Shown: positions 43,685 to 52,824, counted from the first letter of the stretch. The stretch is DNA of 56,080 nucleotides from Lachnospiraceae bacterium (GCA_014804425.1 JAAUZV010000002.1:1-56080), one strand, 5' to 3'. The notes: generated by a model from the sequence alone, not told the origin. Numbers and translations: made by a program.

Positions 43685-46225
43685 ATGAAAGGTTCGGAAT
43701 GCAAATTTGTTAAATACATGGAAGGCTCCGATAAGCGTTTTGTCATCCCGGTTTACCAGAGGAATTACGACTGGAAGACAGAGAACTGCAAGCAGTTGTA
43801 TGATGACCTCGTAAAGATCATCAAGGGACACCGGAAGAGTCACTTCTTCGGGAGCCTTGTTTCCGTATATAATCCGGATGGTCACAACGAGGAGTTCCTG
43901 ATTATCGACGGCCAGCAGCGCCTCACAACAGTTTCACTGCTGTTTCTCGCAATGTATAACTTGATCGACAAGGGCGTTATCATTCCGGAGACCGCCAATC
44001 TGAAGCAGCGCATTTTCGAGGAATATCTCGTTGATAAATGGAAGCCGGAGGATACCCGCATCAAGCTCAAGCCGGTCAAAAACGACCAGACGGCCTTCGG
44101 TAAGCTGTTCTCTGATCCTACAGAACACATCCGTGAGTCTAATTTGACCGTGAACTACGATTATTTCTATGACCGTATTCAGAAGCAGGAAATCACCATT
44201 GACCAGCTTTACGATGCGATCTGTTGTTTGGAGATTATAAACATCCGACTGGATATGGACGATAATCCTCAGCTCATTTTTGAGAGCCTGAACTCGACTG
44301 GTCTTGACCTCAGTGAAGGTGACAAGATCAGGAACTTTATACTGATGGGCTTGCCCTCCAAGGAGCAGGAGAACTACTACGAGAAATACTGGAACAAGAT
44401 CGAGGTCTGCACGAAATATGACGTCAGTGCATTCATCAGGGATTATCTGAGTATAAAGCAGCAGGCCATTCCGCAGCAGAAGAAAATCTATATCAATTTT
44501 AAGGATTTTGTAGAGCTCGGAAAGATTGAAACGGAGCCGCTGCTCGCAGAGATGCTGGCCTATGCAAAACGCTATCAGATTCTTCTTGACGGTAATTCCG
44601 GTAGTGCAGCACTTGACGCATGTATCGACCGGCTGAACCGCTTGGAGACTACGGTAACAAGGCCATACTTTCTTGAGGTGCTTCGCCTGTATAACGAAAA
44701 TAAGCTGACACTGGCACAGGTTACAGAGATTTTTCTTACGACAGAAAATTATCTATTCCGCAGGACGATATGCGACCTGCCGACAAATGCTCTGAATAAA
44801 ATATTCCTCATGCTGCACCGGGAGATCATTCGATATGACGGCACCGAGGATAATTATGTCGAGAAGCTGAAGTGTGCGCTGCTTTCAAAGAGAGAGCGTG
44901 CCCGCTTCCCTGATGATGAGGAGTTTAAGGCAGCATTTGAAGAACGTCCAGTTTATTTGATGAACAGCAAGAATAAGATTTACATTCTTGAGCGTTTCGA
45001 AAACTTCGGTACTTCGGAGGACAAGGATGTGTACCGTCATTGTGATGATGGTACATATTCAATTGAGCATATTATGCCCCAGCATCTTACGCCAGTATGG
45101 CAGAAAGAGCTGGGTGATGACTACGAGCAAATCCATGAACAGTGGCTGCATAGGATGGCCAACTTGACGCTAACGGCCTATAACTCGAAATATAGCAATA
45201 GTTCGTTCACGGAAAAGAAAACCATGCAGAATGGTTTCGATGATAGCGGCATCCGCATGAACACCTGGATTGCCAAAAAGGATAAGTGGACGCTGGCAGA
45301 GTTGGAAGAACGCAGCGAATATCTCATAGGCAGAGCACTGACGATCTGGGCAGCGCCTGTCACAGAATATAAGCCGGAAGAAAAGCAGCTTGATACCTAT
45401 ACCCTTGAGGATGAGGGAGAGCTAACCGGTCGCCTGATCGCTAAGTTTACCTTTAAGAACGCTGAGCAGCCGATAACGAGCTGGGTCGAGATGTTCCAGA
45501 AGGTTATTCAGATTCTTTATGCGGAAAACAAGGCCATCATAACAAAACTGGCTATGTCCGAAGAAGAAAATATTGCGCTCCACTTTAGCACAAATCCAGA
45601 TGTATTTACAAAATCGCTGGAGATCGGTGATGGCATCTATGTATGGACAAATACCAATACACAGAGCAAGTTGTCCGTTTTGAGTCGCCTGTTCAAACTT
45701 TATGATGAAGATCCGGCGGACTTGGTATTCTACCTGCGTGACGAGAATGAAGCCAATGCAGATGAGCCGGGAAGCCGTCATGAGCTTCGGAGAAAATACT
45801 GGACGTATGCACTTCCGATTATCCAGAAGGCACATGGTGAGGGCGGTTCCTTCTCCAATGTCAATCCGTCGAGGGATAATTGGATCAATGGCTTCTTCGG
45901 CATCGGTGGATTCTATCTGTGCTGCGTAGCGAACTACGATGCAGTACGGGCAGAGGTTGTCTTTGGCAGAGGAAATAAACAAGAAAACAAGGATGCATTC
46001 GACAGCCTTTACACACATAAGGCAGAGATCGAATCGGCGCTGGGCATGACGCTGCAATGGAACCGTGGCGATGACATCAAGTCATCCAAGGTGTTCATTC
46101 AGCTGAATAATGTAAGCATCGAGAATGAGACGGACTGGCTTCAAATGGCTAACTTCCACGCCAACTGGACAAAGAAGTTCTACGATGTGATTGTGCCGTA
46201 TATTCAACAGGCAAGCGAACCTTGA
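43685..46225 (+). CDS. GmrSD-like DUF262/DUF1524/DUF4268 protein
   Basis: An 846-residue protein with three parts. DUF262 (about 10-230) has IPVYQRNYDW and IIDGQQRLTTVSLLF, the ParB-like nucleotide-binding/nicking motifs, plus FESLNSTGLDLSEGDKIRN. DUF1524 (about 400-560) has the HNH-type SIEHIMPQHL and later RMANLTLT..N. The C-terminal 250 residues match DUF4268 (RKYWTYALPIIQKA, NWINGFFGIGG). DUF262-DUF1524 proteins such as GmrSD, BrxU and SspE restrict phage with modified DNA, so this is a candidate type IV restriction enzyme. AGGAGGAG precedes the start; it has its own promoter and no methylase partner. Confidence 0.88.
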   Translation: MKGSECKFVKYMEGSDKRFVIPVYQRNYDWKTENCKQLYDDLVKIIKGHRKSHFFGSLVSVYNPDGHNEEFLIIDGQQRLTTVSLLFLAMYNLIDKGVIIPETANLKQRIFEEYLVDKWKPEDTRIKLKPVKNDQTAFGKLFSDPTEHIRESNLTVNYDYFYDRIQKQEITIDQLYDAICCLEIINIRLDMDDNPQLIFESLNSTGLDLSEGDKIRNFILMGLPSKEQENYYEKYWNKIEVCTKYDVSAFIRDYLSIKQQAIPQQKKIYINFKDFVELGKIETEPLLAEMLAYAKRYQILLDGNSGSAALDACIDRLNRLETTVTRPYFLEVLRLYNENKLTLAQVTEIFLTTENYLFRRTICDLPTNALNKIFLMLHREIIRYDGTEDNYVEKLKCALLSKRERARFPDDEEFKAAFEERPVYLMNSKNKIYILERFENFGTSEDKDVYRHCDDGTYSIEHIMPQHLTPVWQKELGDDYEQIHEQWLHRMANLTLTAYNSKYSNSSFTEKKTMQNGFDDSGIRMNTWIAKKDKWTLAELEERSEYLIGRALTIWAAPVTEYKPEEKQLDTYTLEDEGELTGRLIAKFTFKNAEQPITSWVEMFQKVIQILYAENKAIITKLAMSEEENIALHFSTNPDVFTKSLEIGDGIYVWTNTNTQSKLSVLSRLFKLYDEDPADLVFYLRDENEANADEPGSRHELRRKYWTYALPIIQKAHGEGGSFSNVNPSRDNWINGFFGIGGFYLCCVANYDAVRAEVVFGRGNKQENKDAFDSLYTHKAEIESALGMTLQWNRGDDIKSSKVFIQLNNVSIENETDWLQMANFHANWTKKFYDVIVPYIQQASEP

Positions 46226-46270
46226 TAAGGGGACGATTGTATAATTTCAGAAGAAAGCCATAAAGTAAAA

Positions 46271-46585
46271 TTGCCGGAGAAATATAAAGAGTGGCTTCAG
46301 CATTCCGATGGTGGGACTGCTTCCTCCCTTAATGACAGGCCAGTCGATTCTTATGTTGTTATTGGTTCTCTCGATACCGATGATCCGGTTCTCTTCAAAA
46401 GGGAAAGCGAGCAGATTTCAATTTACAGTCAGGAGGCTGGACGAATTGAAGAAGACGAAGTATATGATGATTTCTTTGCGTTTTTAAATGAGCTCTATGA
46501 CTTATTTGGGATGGAAGATTACATGAAATCTATTGAAACTAAGGTTTGCGATTCTCCTTCTGGCCTACAAGCATTATTAAAATGA
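46271..46585 (+). CDS. SUKH (SMI1/KNR4)-like protein, start uncertain or truncated
   Basis: The sequence LPEKYKEWLQHSDGG, then VIGSLDTDDPVLFKRE and DDFFAFLNELYDLFG, follows the SUKH pattern known from toxin immunity proteins. The only start is TTG 46271, without a clear ribosome binding site; the frame is open back to 46229 but has no ATG or GTG, and some 15 N-terminal residues of a typical SUKH domain are missing. It may be a 5'-truncated remnant. 104 codons from TTG. Confidence 0.5.
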   Translation: MPEKYKEWLQHSDGGTASSLNDRPVDSYVVIGSLDTDDPVLFKRESEQISIYSQEAGRIEEDEVYDDFFAFLNELYDLFGMEDYMKSIETKVCDSPSGLQALLK

Positions 46586-46730
46586 GATATGCCCAAATTG
46601 CAGTAAGTGCATGAAAAGACTTCCTATCCAAGATAAAATATTGCAAAAAATAAAATGCGCCATAAGACAGAAAGACTGCAAAGGGTAGAATTTTTGCAAT
46701 GGTAGATGACGGAGTGATATAGCCAGTGTA

Positions 46731-46789
46731 TTGCTTTTTTATCTGTTTTCGGCTAAAATGGAATAAAAATATAAATTAGCCGGAGGCTA
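46731..46789 (+). promoter_or_regulatory. Promoter and ribosome-site hairpin before the AAA/DUF4143 gene
   Basis: TTGCTT (46731-46736), 17 bases, TAAAAT (46754-46759). The ribosome binding site GGAGG sits in TAGCC-GGA-GGCTA (46777-46789); TTAGCC (46776-46781) could alternatively pair with GGCTAA (46751-46756). The rest of 46586-46730 holds a short Cys-bearing frame described in the findings. Confidence 0.5.
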
Positions 46790-46791
46790 GC

Positions 46792-48015
46792 ATGAAGTAT
46801 ATAAGCAGAAACTTGGAGCGTATCGTCAGTCAGGTAACCAAGGAATATCCGGTCGTACTGGTTACAGGACCAAGACAGGTCGGCAAGACGACGATGCTTC
46901 AGAAAATGATGGAAGGTACCAATAGGGGTTATGTGTCTTTGGACGATTTGAATGAGAGGGCGATTGCAAAGACAGATCCGGAGATGTTTTTACAATTACA
47001 CAAACCACCGGTGCTAATTGATGAAGTACAGTATGCACCGGAGTTGTTTACCTATATTAAGATGCATGTAGATCGCGATCATGAGCCGGGAGCGTTTTGG
47101 CTGACCGGTTCTCAGGTATTTAAGCTGATGCGCGGTGTACAGGAGTCACTTGCGGGAAGGGTGGCGGTACTTTCTTTAACTTCCTTATCACAGGCAGAAA
47201 TAAGCGGTGTGGAGACGGAGCCGTTCACAATCGATCTGGAGGCGTTGTCGGACAGGAGAAAAGAGAGAGAAACGGCGGATACAAGAGCAGTTTTTGAACG
47301 CATTTACAAAGGTTCGATGCCGGCTATCGTGAGTGGGGCAAACAGCAGCAGCCAGATTTTTTACAGCAGTTATTTAAGAACGTATATTGAAAGGGATGTA
47401 AGGGAACTGTCGGATGCAATAGATTCTTTGAAATTTCTTCGTTTTATGACAGCAGCGGCGGCAAGATGCGGTCAGATGCTGAATGTGGCTGATATTGCCC
47501 AAGATGCGGATATCAATCAAAAACAGGCAAAGGACTGGCTGGTTATTTTGGAGACGCTTGGTATCATTTTTTATCTGCATCCCTATTTCAACAATCTGTT
47601 AAAACGTCTTGTAAAAACGCCAAAACTGTATTTCTACGATACGGGGCTGGTTTGTTATCTGACAAAATGGAGCAGCGCGGAGACGTTGGAGAGCGGAGCC
47701 ATGAATGGGGCTATATTGGAAAATTATGTTGTGGCTGAGATCATGAAAACGTATCTGAATAACGGCAGAGAACCCTATATGTATTACTATCGTGACAAAG
47801 ATGCGAAGGAGATCGATATTGTGTTGGAGCACGACGGCGTGCTCAATCCGATTGAGATCAAAAAAACTTCGAACCCCGGAGCAGAGTTGATAAAGGCGTT
47901 CAGCCTGCTGGATAGAGCTTCCGTACCACGTTCTAAGGGAGCAGTGATCTGCATGAAGCCGGAGCTTGGCGCGATCGACCGGGATAATTATATCGTGCCG
48001 GTTTGGATGATATAA
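46792..48015 (+). CDS. AAA ATPase with DUF4143 domain
   Basis: A 407-residue protein: Walker A GPRQVGKTTM (about 26-35), Walker B PVLIDEVQYAP, sensor WLTGSQVF, and a C-terminal DUF4143 domain with the nuclease-like EIDIVLEHDGVLNPIEIKK (PD-(D/E)xK pattern). A winged-helix segment (MLNVADIAQDADINQKQAKDWLVILETLG) sits between them. This family is widespread in gut bacteria and of unknown role, possibly tied to toxin-like or mobile functions. GGAGG lies seven bases upstream. Confidence 0.9.
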   Translation: MKYISRNLERIVSQVTKEYPVVLVTGPRQVGKTTMLQKMMEGTNRGYVSLDDLNERAIAKTDPEMFLQLHKPPVLIDEVQYAPELFTYIKMHVDRDHEPGAFWLTGSQVFKLMRGVQESLAGRVAVLSLTSLSQAEISGVETEPFTIDLEALSDRRKERETADTRAVFERIYKGSMPAIVSGANSSSQIFYSSYLRTYIERDVRELSDAIDSLKFLRFMTAAAARCGQMLNVADIAQDADINQKQAKDWLVILETLGIIFYLHPYFNNLLKRLVKTPKLYFYDTGLVCYLTKWSSAETLESGAMNGAILENYVVAEIMKTYLNNGREPYMYYYRDKDAKEIDIVLEHDGVLNPIEIKKTSNPGAELIKAFSLLDRASVPRSKGAVICMKPELGAIDRDNYIVPVWMI

Positions 48016-48105
48016 TGAGCGTTAGCGAGAAGAATGAGTTTACTCATTCGGCGAGCGGCGAATGTTGATCATGAATCGAAGATTCATGATATAATAGCCG
48101 CAAAG
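48008..48105 (+). repeat. Promoter-hairpin repeat element, copy B
   Basis: TGATATAATGAGCGTTAG (48008-48025) covers the stop of the AAA gene, followed by hairpin GAATGAG-TTTA-CTCATTC and CGGCGAG, as in the copy at 31280. It continues with a perfect ten-base stem ATCATGAATC-GAA-GATTCATGAT (48068-48090) and TATAATAGCCGCAAAG (48090-48105), a promoter core identical to that at 53946-53961, which probably serves the lipoprotein gene. Confidence 0.6.
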
Positions 48106-48133
48106 TGATTAATTGATCGGAGTGGAGGATTGG

Positions 48134-48814
48134 ATGAAATTGCGTATCCCAAATATCGTTGTGCTTATGTTTTGCCTATTTGTATTCAGTGGCTGCAGTG
48201 TTTCAAAAGATAATAGTGAAGTATCGAACGCGGAAATGCGGGAAACAAACGCATGGGAGAGCACGCAGGAAACAGATGAGGAAGACATGGTTGTAGCTGA
48301 GCCTGAACCGGAAGAATTGCTGGATGCATTTCTTGCCGGTGAAATTCCGGCATTTTATGACGATGAGGATGAAAGGGGTATCCTGTTTGACCAGCTGTCA
48401 CATGATGAGGATGAGTGGGATTGTCATTCTGTCGGAGAGCGGATTGATCTGGATAATGATGGTGAAAATGAGCAAATTGTGAATGGACCATACGGAGGGA
48501 TTTATTTTGACGCAAGAGACGGAAAAGTATATGTGTTAGCAGAAGGGGAGGGAACTGCAGGGGTTTTGTCTTATGCAGTCTACGATCATGCGACATGGAT
48601 CGTACATAGTGATACTACGCATGGGGGAAGGCAGACCTATTGGTTGACGAGGTACGATGGCGGAGGGAATATTGCAGACGAATTTAAGCTGGGAGCGGAA
48701 TACTGGGAGTCGCCTGATGACACCTATGATGAAAACAGTGAGTTTACTTATCGTGATGAAGAAATATCCATGGAAGAATATGAGGAGTTAATAAAAGAAA
48801 TTTTTGGCTGGTGA
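48134..48814 (+). CDS. Putative lipoprotein
   Basis: A 226-residue exported protein: signal helix IVVLMFCLFVFSGC with the lipobox Cys at about 21, an acidic linker (about 22-75), then a beta-rich domain that contains DLDNDGENEQIV, a calcium-binding-like loop. No enzymatic motif; common in Lachnospiraceae. ATG 48134 follows GGAGG and is preferred to 48113. It is transcribed from the promoter at 48090. Confidence 0.75.
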   Translation: MKLRIPNIVVLMFCLFVFSGCSVSKDNSEVSNAEMRETNAWESTQETDEEDMVVAEPEPEELLDAFLAGEIPAFYDDEDERGILFDQLSHDEDEWDCHSVGERIDLDNDGENEQIVNGPYGGIYFDARDGKVYVLAEGEGTAGVLSYAVYDHATWIVHSDTTHGGRQTYWLTRYDGGGNIADEFKLGAEYWESPDDTYDENSEFTYRDEEISMEEYEELIKEIFGW

Positions 48815-48869
48815 AGCTATTTATATGAATAATGGTCGTATGACACTGACCCACAGGAGGAATTTGCCC

Positions 48870-49499
48870 ATGTTACCGTCTGTTGAAGAAGCAAAAAGAG
48901 AATTATTAATTGCAGGAGAAATGAATCCGGGACCGTGGGTGGAGCATTCTGTAAATGTGGGGATAGCAGCAAGAAACATAGCGCGAAAGGTTCCGGATCT
49001 CGATGAGAATAAAGCTTATATTGTTGGAATGCTGCATGATATAGGCAGAAGAGCAGGCATTGTAAATATTCCAAAGCATGTATACGAAGGGTACAAGTAT
49101 TCTTTGGAAAAGGGTTGGGATGAAGTTGCGAAAATCTGTATGACGCATTCGTATCCGCTTATGAAGGAAGAATTTCAGTATGTGCCCGCCACAGAGGAAG
49201 AAATAACGATAAAAGAATATCTATTAAATTGTGAAGAAGATGATTATGACAGGTTGATTCAGATATGTGATGCGCTTGCCACAGATTATGGTTTTGTTAT
49301 TTTGGAAAAAAGATTTGTGGATGTAACTCGCAGATATGGAATTATGGAAACATACATACGAGGATGGGAGATTACATTTCAAAACAAGGAATATTTTGAG
49401 GAGAAGATGGGATGTTCCATTTATGACGTTCTGCCTGATATTGGTAAAACAACCCTGCTATGTCCTCCGCCTTGGAAACCTACTGCAAAAAGTGAATAG
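48870..49499 (+). CDS. HD-domain metal-dependent phosphohydrolase
   Basis: A 209-residue HD protein: EHSVNVGIAARNIA (first His), GMLHDIGRRAG (His-Asp pair) and CDALATDYG (last Asp), enough for the metal site of this superfamily. Many members cleave nucleotides or nucleotide second messengers; the substrate is not predictable. CAGGAGG upstream selects ATG 48870; a longer frame reaches 48804 within the lipoprotein gene. Confidence 0.85.
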   Translation: MLPSVEEAKRELLIAGEMNPGPWVEHSVNVGIAARNIARKVPDLDENKAYIVGMLHDIGRRAGIVNIPKHVYEGYKYSLEKGWDEVAKICMTHSYPLMKEEFQYVPATEEEITIKEYLLNCEEDDYDRLIQICDALATDYGFVILEKRFVDVTRRYGIMETYIRGWEITFQNKEYFEEKMGCSIYDVLPDIGKTTLLCPPPWKPTAKSE

Positions 49500-49514
49500 A
49501 CAAAGGAAACAGAA

Positions 49515-50708
49515 ATGAAAAACAACGATTACAACAAAACGACGTACGCGTGCTTTGTCGGCTATATTGTTCAGGCGATCGTCAATAATTTTGCGCCGCT
49601 TTTGTTTTTGACCTTCCATTCGCAGTATGGCATTTCCCTTTCGCGTATCACGATGTTAGTGACGGTCAATTTCGGACTGCAGCTCTTGGTCGATCTCTTG
49701 TCCATCGGATTGGTCGATCGCATCGGCTATCGCGTATCCGCCGTACTGGCGCATGTATTTGCGGCTGCGGGACTGATTTTTTTAACGGTACTGCCGGAAA
49801 TTTTCAGTGATTCGTTTTACGGGCTGCTGATTGCGGTGATGGTTTATGCGGTCGGAGGCGGGCTTTTGGAGGTGCTTGTCAGCCCGATCGTGGAGGCGTG
49901 CCCGTCCGATAATAAGGAAAAGGCAATGAGCCTTCTGCATTCATTTTATTGCTGGGGGCATGTGGCGGTCGTGCTGCTCTCTACGGCGTTTTTTGCTGTT
50001 GCAGGCATTGAGCGCTGGAAATGGCTGGCGCTGTTATGGGCGCTTGTTCCCGTGTGCAACGCGGCAGCGTTTTTGAAAGTGCCGATCGCGCCGCTGATCG
50101 AAGACGGCGAAAAGGGCATGAGCGTAAAGGAGCTTGCGGGCATGAAGCTGTTTTGGGTGCTCATGCTTCTCATGCTGTGCGCTGGAGCATGCGAGCAGGC
50201 GGTGAGCCAGTGGGCGTCCACCTTTGCCGAAAAGGGGTTACAGGTCAATAAGACGGTCGGCGATCTGGCGGGACCGATGCTGTTTGCAATTTTGATGGGG
50301 AGTGCGAGGGCGTTTTACGGGAAAGCCGGAGAACGTATTAATCTGAAGCATTTTATGTATGCGAGCGGTGCGCTCTGTCTGGGAACGTATTTTTTGATCG
50401 CGCTTGTGCCGAATCCGGTGATCGGACTGATCGGCTGCGGACTGTGCGGAATGTCCGTCGGTATTTTGTGGCCAGGTACGTTCAGCATTGCGGCAGCATC
50501 CGTGAAAAGAGGAGGAACGGCGCTGTTTGCACTTTTGGCGCTTGCGGGAGATTTGGGCTGCTCGGGAGGTCCGACGCTTGTCGGTATCGTTTCGGGGGCG
50601 TTCGGAGATCATTTGCAGAGCGGCATTCTGGCGGCGGTGATATTCCCGATTCTTTTGCTTCTCGGACTGGCGGCGCACACGCATCTTGCGGTAAGGGCAA
50701 AACAATAA
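49515..50708 (+). CDS. MFS transporter
   Basis: A 397-residue protein with about 12 helices in two halves, including LVDLLSIGLVDRIGYRVSAV (motif A-like after helix 2) and FYCWGHVAVVLLS. It resembles the FucP/sugar-type MFS carriers with the LHSFYCWG stretch. Substrate not assigned. AAAGGAAA lies five bases upstream; 15 bases separate it from the HD gene, so they are probably in one transcript. Confidence 0.9.
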   Translation: MKNNDYNKTTYACFVGYIVQAIVNNFAPLLFLTFHSQYGISLSRITMLVTVNFGLQLLVDLLSIGLVDRIGYRVSAVLAHVFAAAGLIFLTVLPEIFSDSFYGLLIAVMVYAVGGGLLEVLVSPIVEACPSDNKEKAMSLLHSFYCWGHVAVVLLSTAFFAVAGIERWKWLALLWALVPVCNAAAFLKVPIAPLIEDGEKGMSVKELAGMKLFWVLMLLMLCAGACEQAVSQWASTFAEKGLQVNKTVGDLAGPMLFAILMGSARAFYGKAGERINLKHFMYASGALCLGTYFLIALVPNPVIGLIGCGLCGMSVGILWPGTFSIAAASVKRGGTALFALLALAGDLGCSGGPTLVGIVSGAFGDHLQSGILAAVIFPILLLLGLAAHTHLAVRAKQ

Positions 50709-50814
50709 ATAAGGTTCTTTTTTTCGGGACATGCACATATACTATAGAGAGTCGTAAAAGAAAACCGGAAAAGGAATTTTTGCCGGATCAAAAAATGAAC
50801 GATGGAGGTGCAGC

Positions 50815-51063
50815 ATGTCCAGAGGACCGAGAAAAACGATAGAGGACAAGATCAGGGAGAAAGAAGAACTGATTCAGGGGCTAAAGACGAGGCTTCAATC
50901 CGAGAATAAGGAACTGGAAGCGCTCAGGCAGGAAAAACGCGCAAAGGAGATCGCGGAGATCGCAGGGTTCTTAGAGGAATCAGGCGTGACGATCGAACAG
51001 GCCCGCGATATTTTAGAGCAGCACATCGCGCAGGAAAACGAGGACGAAGCGGACTGCGCGTAA
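50815..51063 (+). CDS. Small coiled-coil protein
   Basis: An 82-residue charged protein: coiled coil (EEKKEELIQ-like stretch about 10-45, IREKEELIQGLKTRLQSEN) and a short helix pair (GVTIEQARDILEQHI). GGAGG lies eight bases upstream. Related short proteins are frequent in Clostridia, but no function is known. Confidence 0.65.
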   Translation: MSRGPRKTIEDKIREKEELIQGLKTRLQSENKELEALRQEKRAKEIAEIAGFLEESGVTIEQARDILEQHIAQENEDEADCA

Positions 51064-51156
51064 ACAAAGTGCGAAAATCAAAAAACGAAAGACTATGCAA
51101 AGCAGAAAAGACGGTGAAACAATAGAAATAAACAGGTAAAGAAACGGAGGATGAAT

Positions 51157-52824
51157 ATGAGCGGAATTACCAAAAAGAGAATGGCAAAGATTGATGCCAT
51201 GCTGGCGCGCAGTGTAGCGCAGCGGTCAGTGCGTCAGGCGGCGTTAACGGCGCGGACGGCGGGAAAAGAGAAAGCGATTTCGCAGGGAGTCTTGGAAGCG
51301 CGTGATTACCATGTGAGCGGCAGTGCACTGACACCGGCTGCGGCGCTGATGCATACGGGAAAAAGACATGTATCGCACAGACCGGATTATACGGCACCGT
51401 TCAGAAGAAGGCGGAGAAGCGTGTCAAGGGGAAGGCTGCTTACGGCGGCGATGATCGTTCTGGTCATTGCGATGGCATTGTTTCTGTCAAACGGCTGCGG
51501 CGCATATGAATCATATACGCTGAAGACAACGCCCGAAGCGGATCCGGATCAGGATGACGCCGGGGATACGCAGACAGATAGCGCCGATGGGCAGGAAAAT
51601 GAGGACGGAAGCGGGGACGTGCAGGCAGACGCAGAAGGAAGCGGAGACGCGCAGGCAGACGATGAGGGGAGCGGAAACGCGGATGACGATGCGGAGCCGT
51701 CCTATGAGATTCCGGAGGTCGTTATCGCGGAATTTGAAATACCGGATAACGATGCGCTTGCCTTTGTGCACGATATGAAGATCGGCTGGTCGCTCGGCAA
51801 TACGCTGGATGCGTTTTTGACCGGCGGTTATGCGAATGAGCTTGACAGTGAAACATGCTGGGTTTCTGTTGCCACGACAAAGGAAATGATTGACGATATT
51901 GCCGCAGCCGGCTTTCATACGATGCGTGTTCCGGTGACATGGCACGGACATTTTGTGGATGATGATTTTACGATTTCCGAGGTATGGCTGAACCGCGTGC
52001 AGGAAGTTGTCGATTATGGGATCGACAACGGGATGTATATTATCTTAAATATTCATCATGACACGCAGGAGGATTGCTATTTTCCTGATACCGCACATTT
52101 AGAGCAGTCCATCCGTTATATTACCGCAATTTGGACACAGCTTTCCGCGCGGTTTGCCGATTATGACGAGCATTTGATTTTTGAGGGAATGAATGAGCCG
52201 CGTCTGGTCGGGAGCTCCCATGAATGGTGGATTGATAATAATAGCGAGGAATGTCTGGATGCGATCGCGTGCATTAACACGCTCAATCAGGTGTTTGTGA
52301 ATACGGTGCGTGCAGGCGGAGGAAACAATGGTTCCCGTTACCTGATGGTTCCCGGCTATGATGCGTCGCCTGACGGTGCGCTGCACAATGATTTTGTCCT
52401 TCCGATGGATCCGGGGGAAGCAGAAAATCGGATCATTGTGTCCGTACATGCATATACGCCGTATAATTTCGCGCTTCAGTCACCGGATGATTCCGGAAGC
52501 AAATCAACCTTTGATGCCGGAGCGACGGTCTCCACAAGGGATATTGATTATTTCATGGACAAGCTTTATGACCGCTATATCAGTCAGGGAATCCCGGTGG
52601 TGATCGGCGAATTCGGCGCGCGCGATAAAGACCATAACACACAGGACCGCGTGGAGTATGCCGCATACTATATTGCAGCGGCCAGAGCGAGGGGAATCAC
52701 CTGTTTATGGTGGGACAACGGAGCGTTTGACGGGACGGGCGAGAACTTTGGACTCTATTACCGCAGAGGAGGCTATTTTGTTTATCCCGACATTGTGGAT
52801 GCGCTCATGAAATATGCGGACTAA
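51157..52824 (+). CDS. Membrane-anchored glycoside hydrolase family 5 (endoglucanase-like)
   Basis: A 555-residue protein. Residues 1-90 are cytoplasmic and basic, a single membrane helix lies at about 93-113, and an acidic linker (about 120-185) contains repeats around AEGSGDAQAD. The GH5 barrel follows: IGWSLGNTLDAF, TMRVPVTWHGH, ILNIHHD, IFEGMNEPR (acid/base Glu), VHAYTPYNF and VIGEFGARD (nucleophile Glu). Typical for cellulase-like hydrolysis of beta-glucans at the cell surface. GGAGG six bases before ATG 51157 excludes the ATG at 51151. Two terminators follow. Confidence 0.93.
   Translation: MSGITKKRMAKIDAMLARSVAQRSVRQAALTARTAGKEKAISQGVLEARDYHVSGSALTPAAALMHTGKRHVSHRPDYTAPFRRRRRSVSRGRLLTAAMIVLVIAMALFLSNGCGAYESYTLKTTPEADPDQDDAGDTQTDSADGQENEDGSGDVQADAEGSGDAQADDEGSGNADDDAEPSYEIPEVVIAEFEIPDNDALAFVHDMKIGWSLGNTLDAFLTGGYANELDSETCWVSVATTKEMIDDIAAAGFHTMRVPVTWHGHFVDDDFTISEVWLNRVQEVVDYGIDNGMYIILNIHHDTQEDCYFPDTAHLEQSIRYITAIWTQLSARFADYDEHLIFEGMNEPRLVGSSHEWWIDNNSEECLDAIACINTLNQVFVNTVRAGGGNNGSRYLMVPGYDASPDGALHNDFVLPMDPGEAENRIIVSVHAYTPYNFALQSPDDSGSKSTFDAGATVSTRDIDYFMDKLYDRYISQGIPVVIGEFGARDKDHNTQDRVEYAAYYIAAARARGITCLWWDNGAFDGTGENFGLYYRRGGYFVYPDIVDALMKYAD

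Noticed and set aside
42868..46790. Prophage or transposon
   Set aside because: No integrase, transposase, terminal repeats or target duplication is visible.
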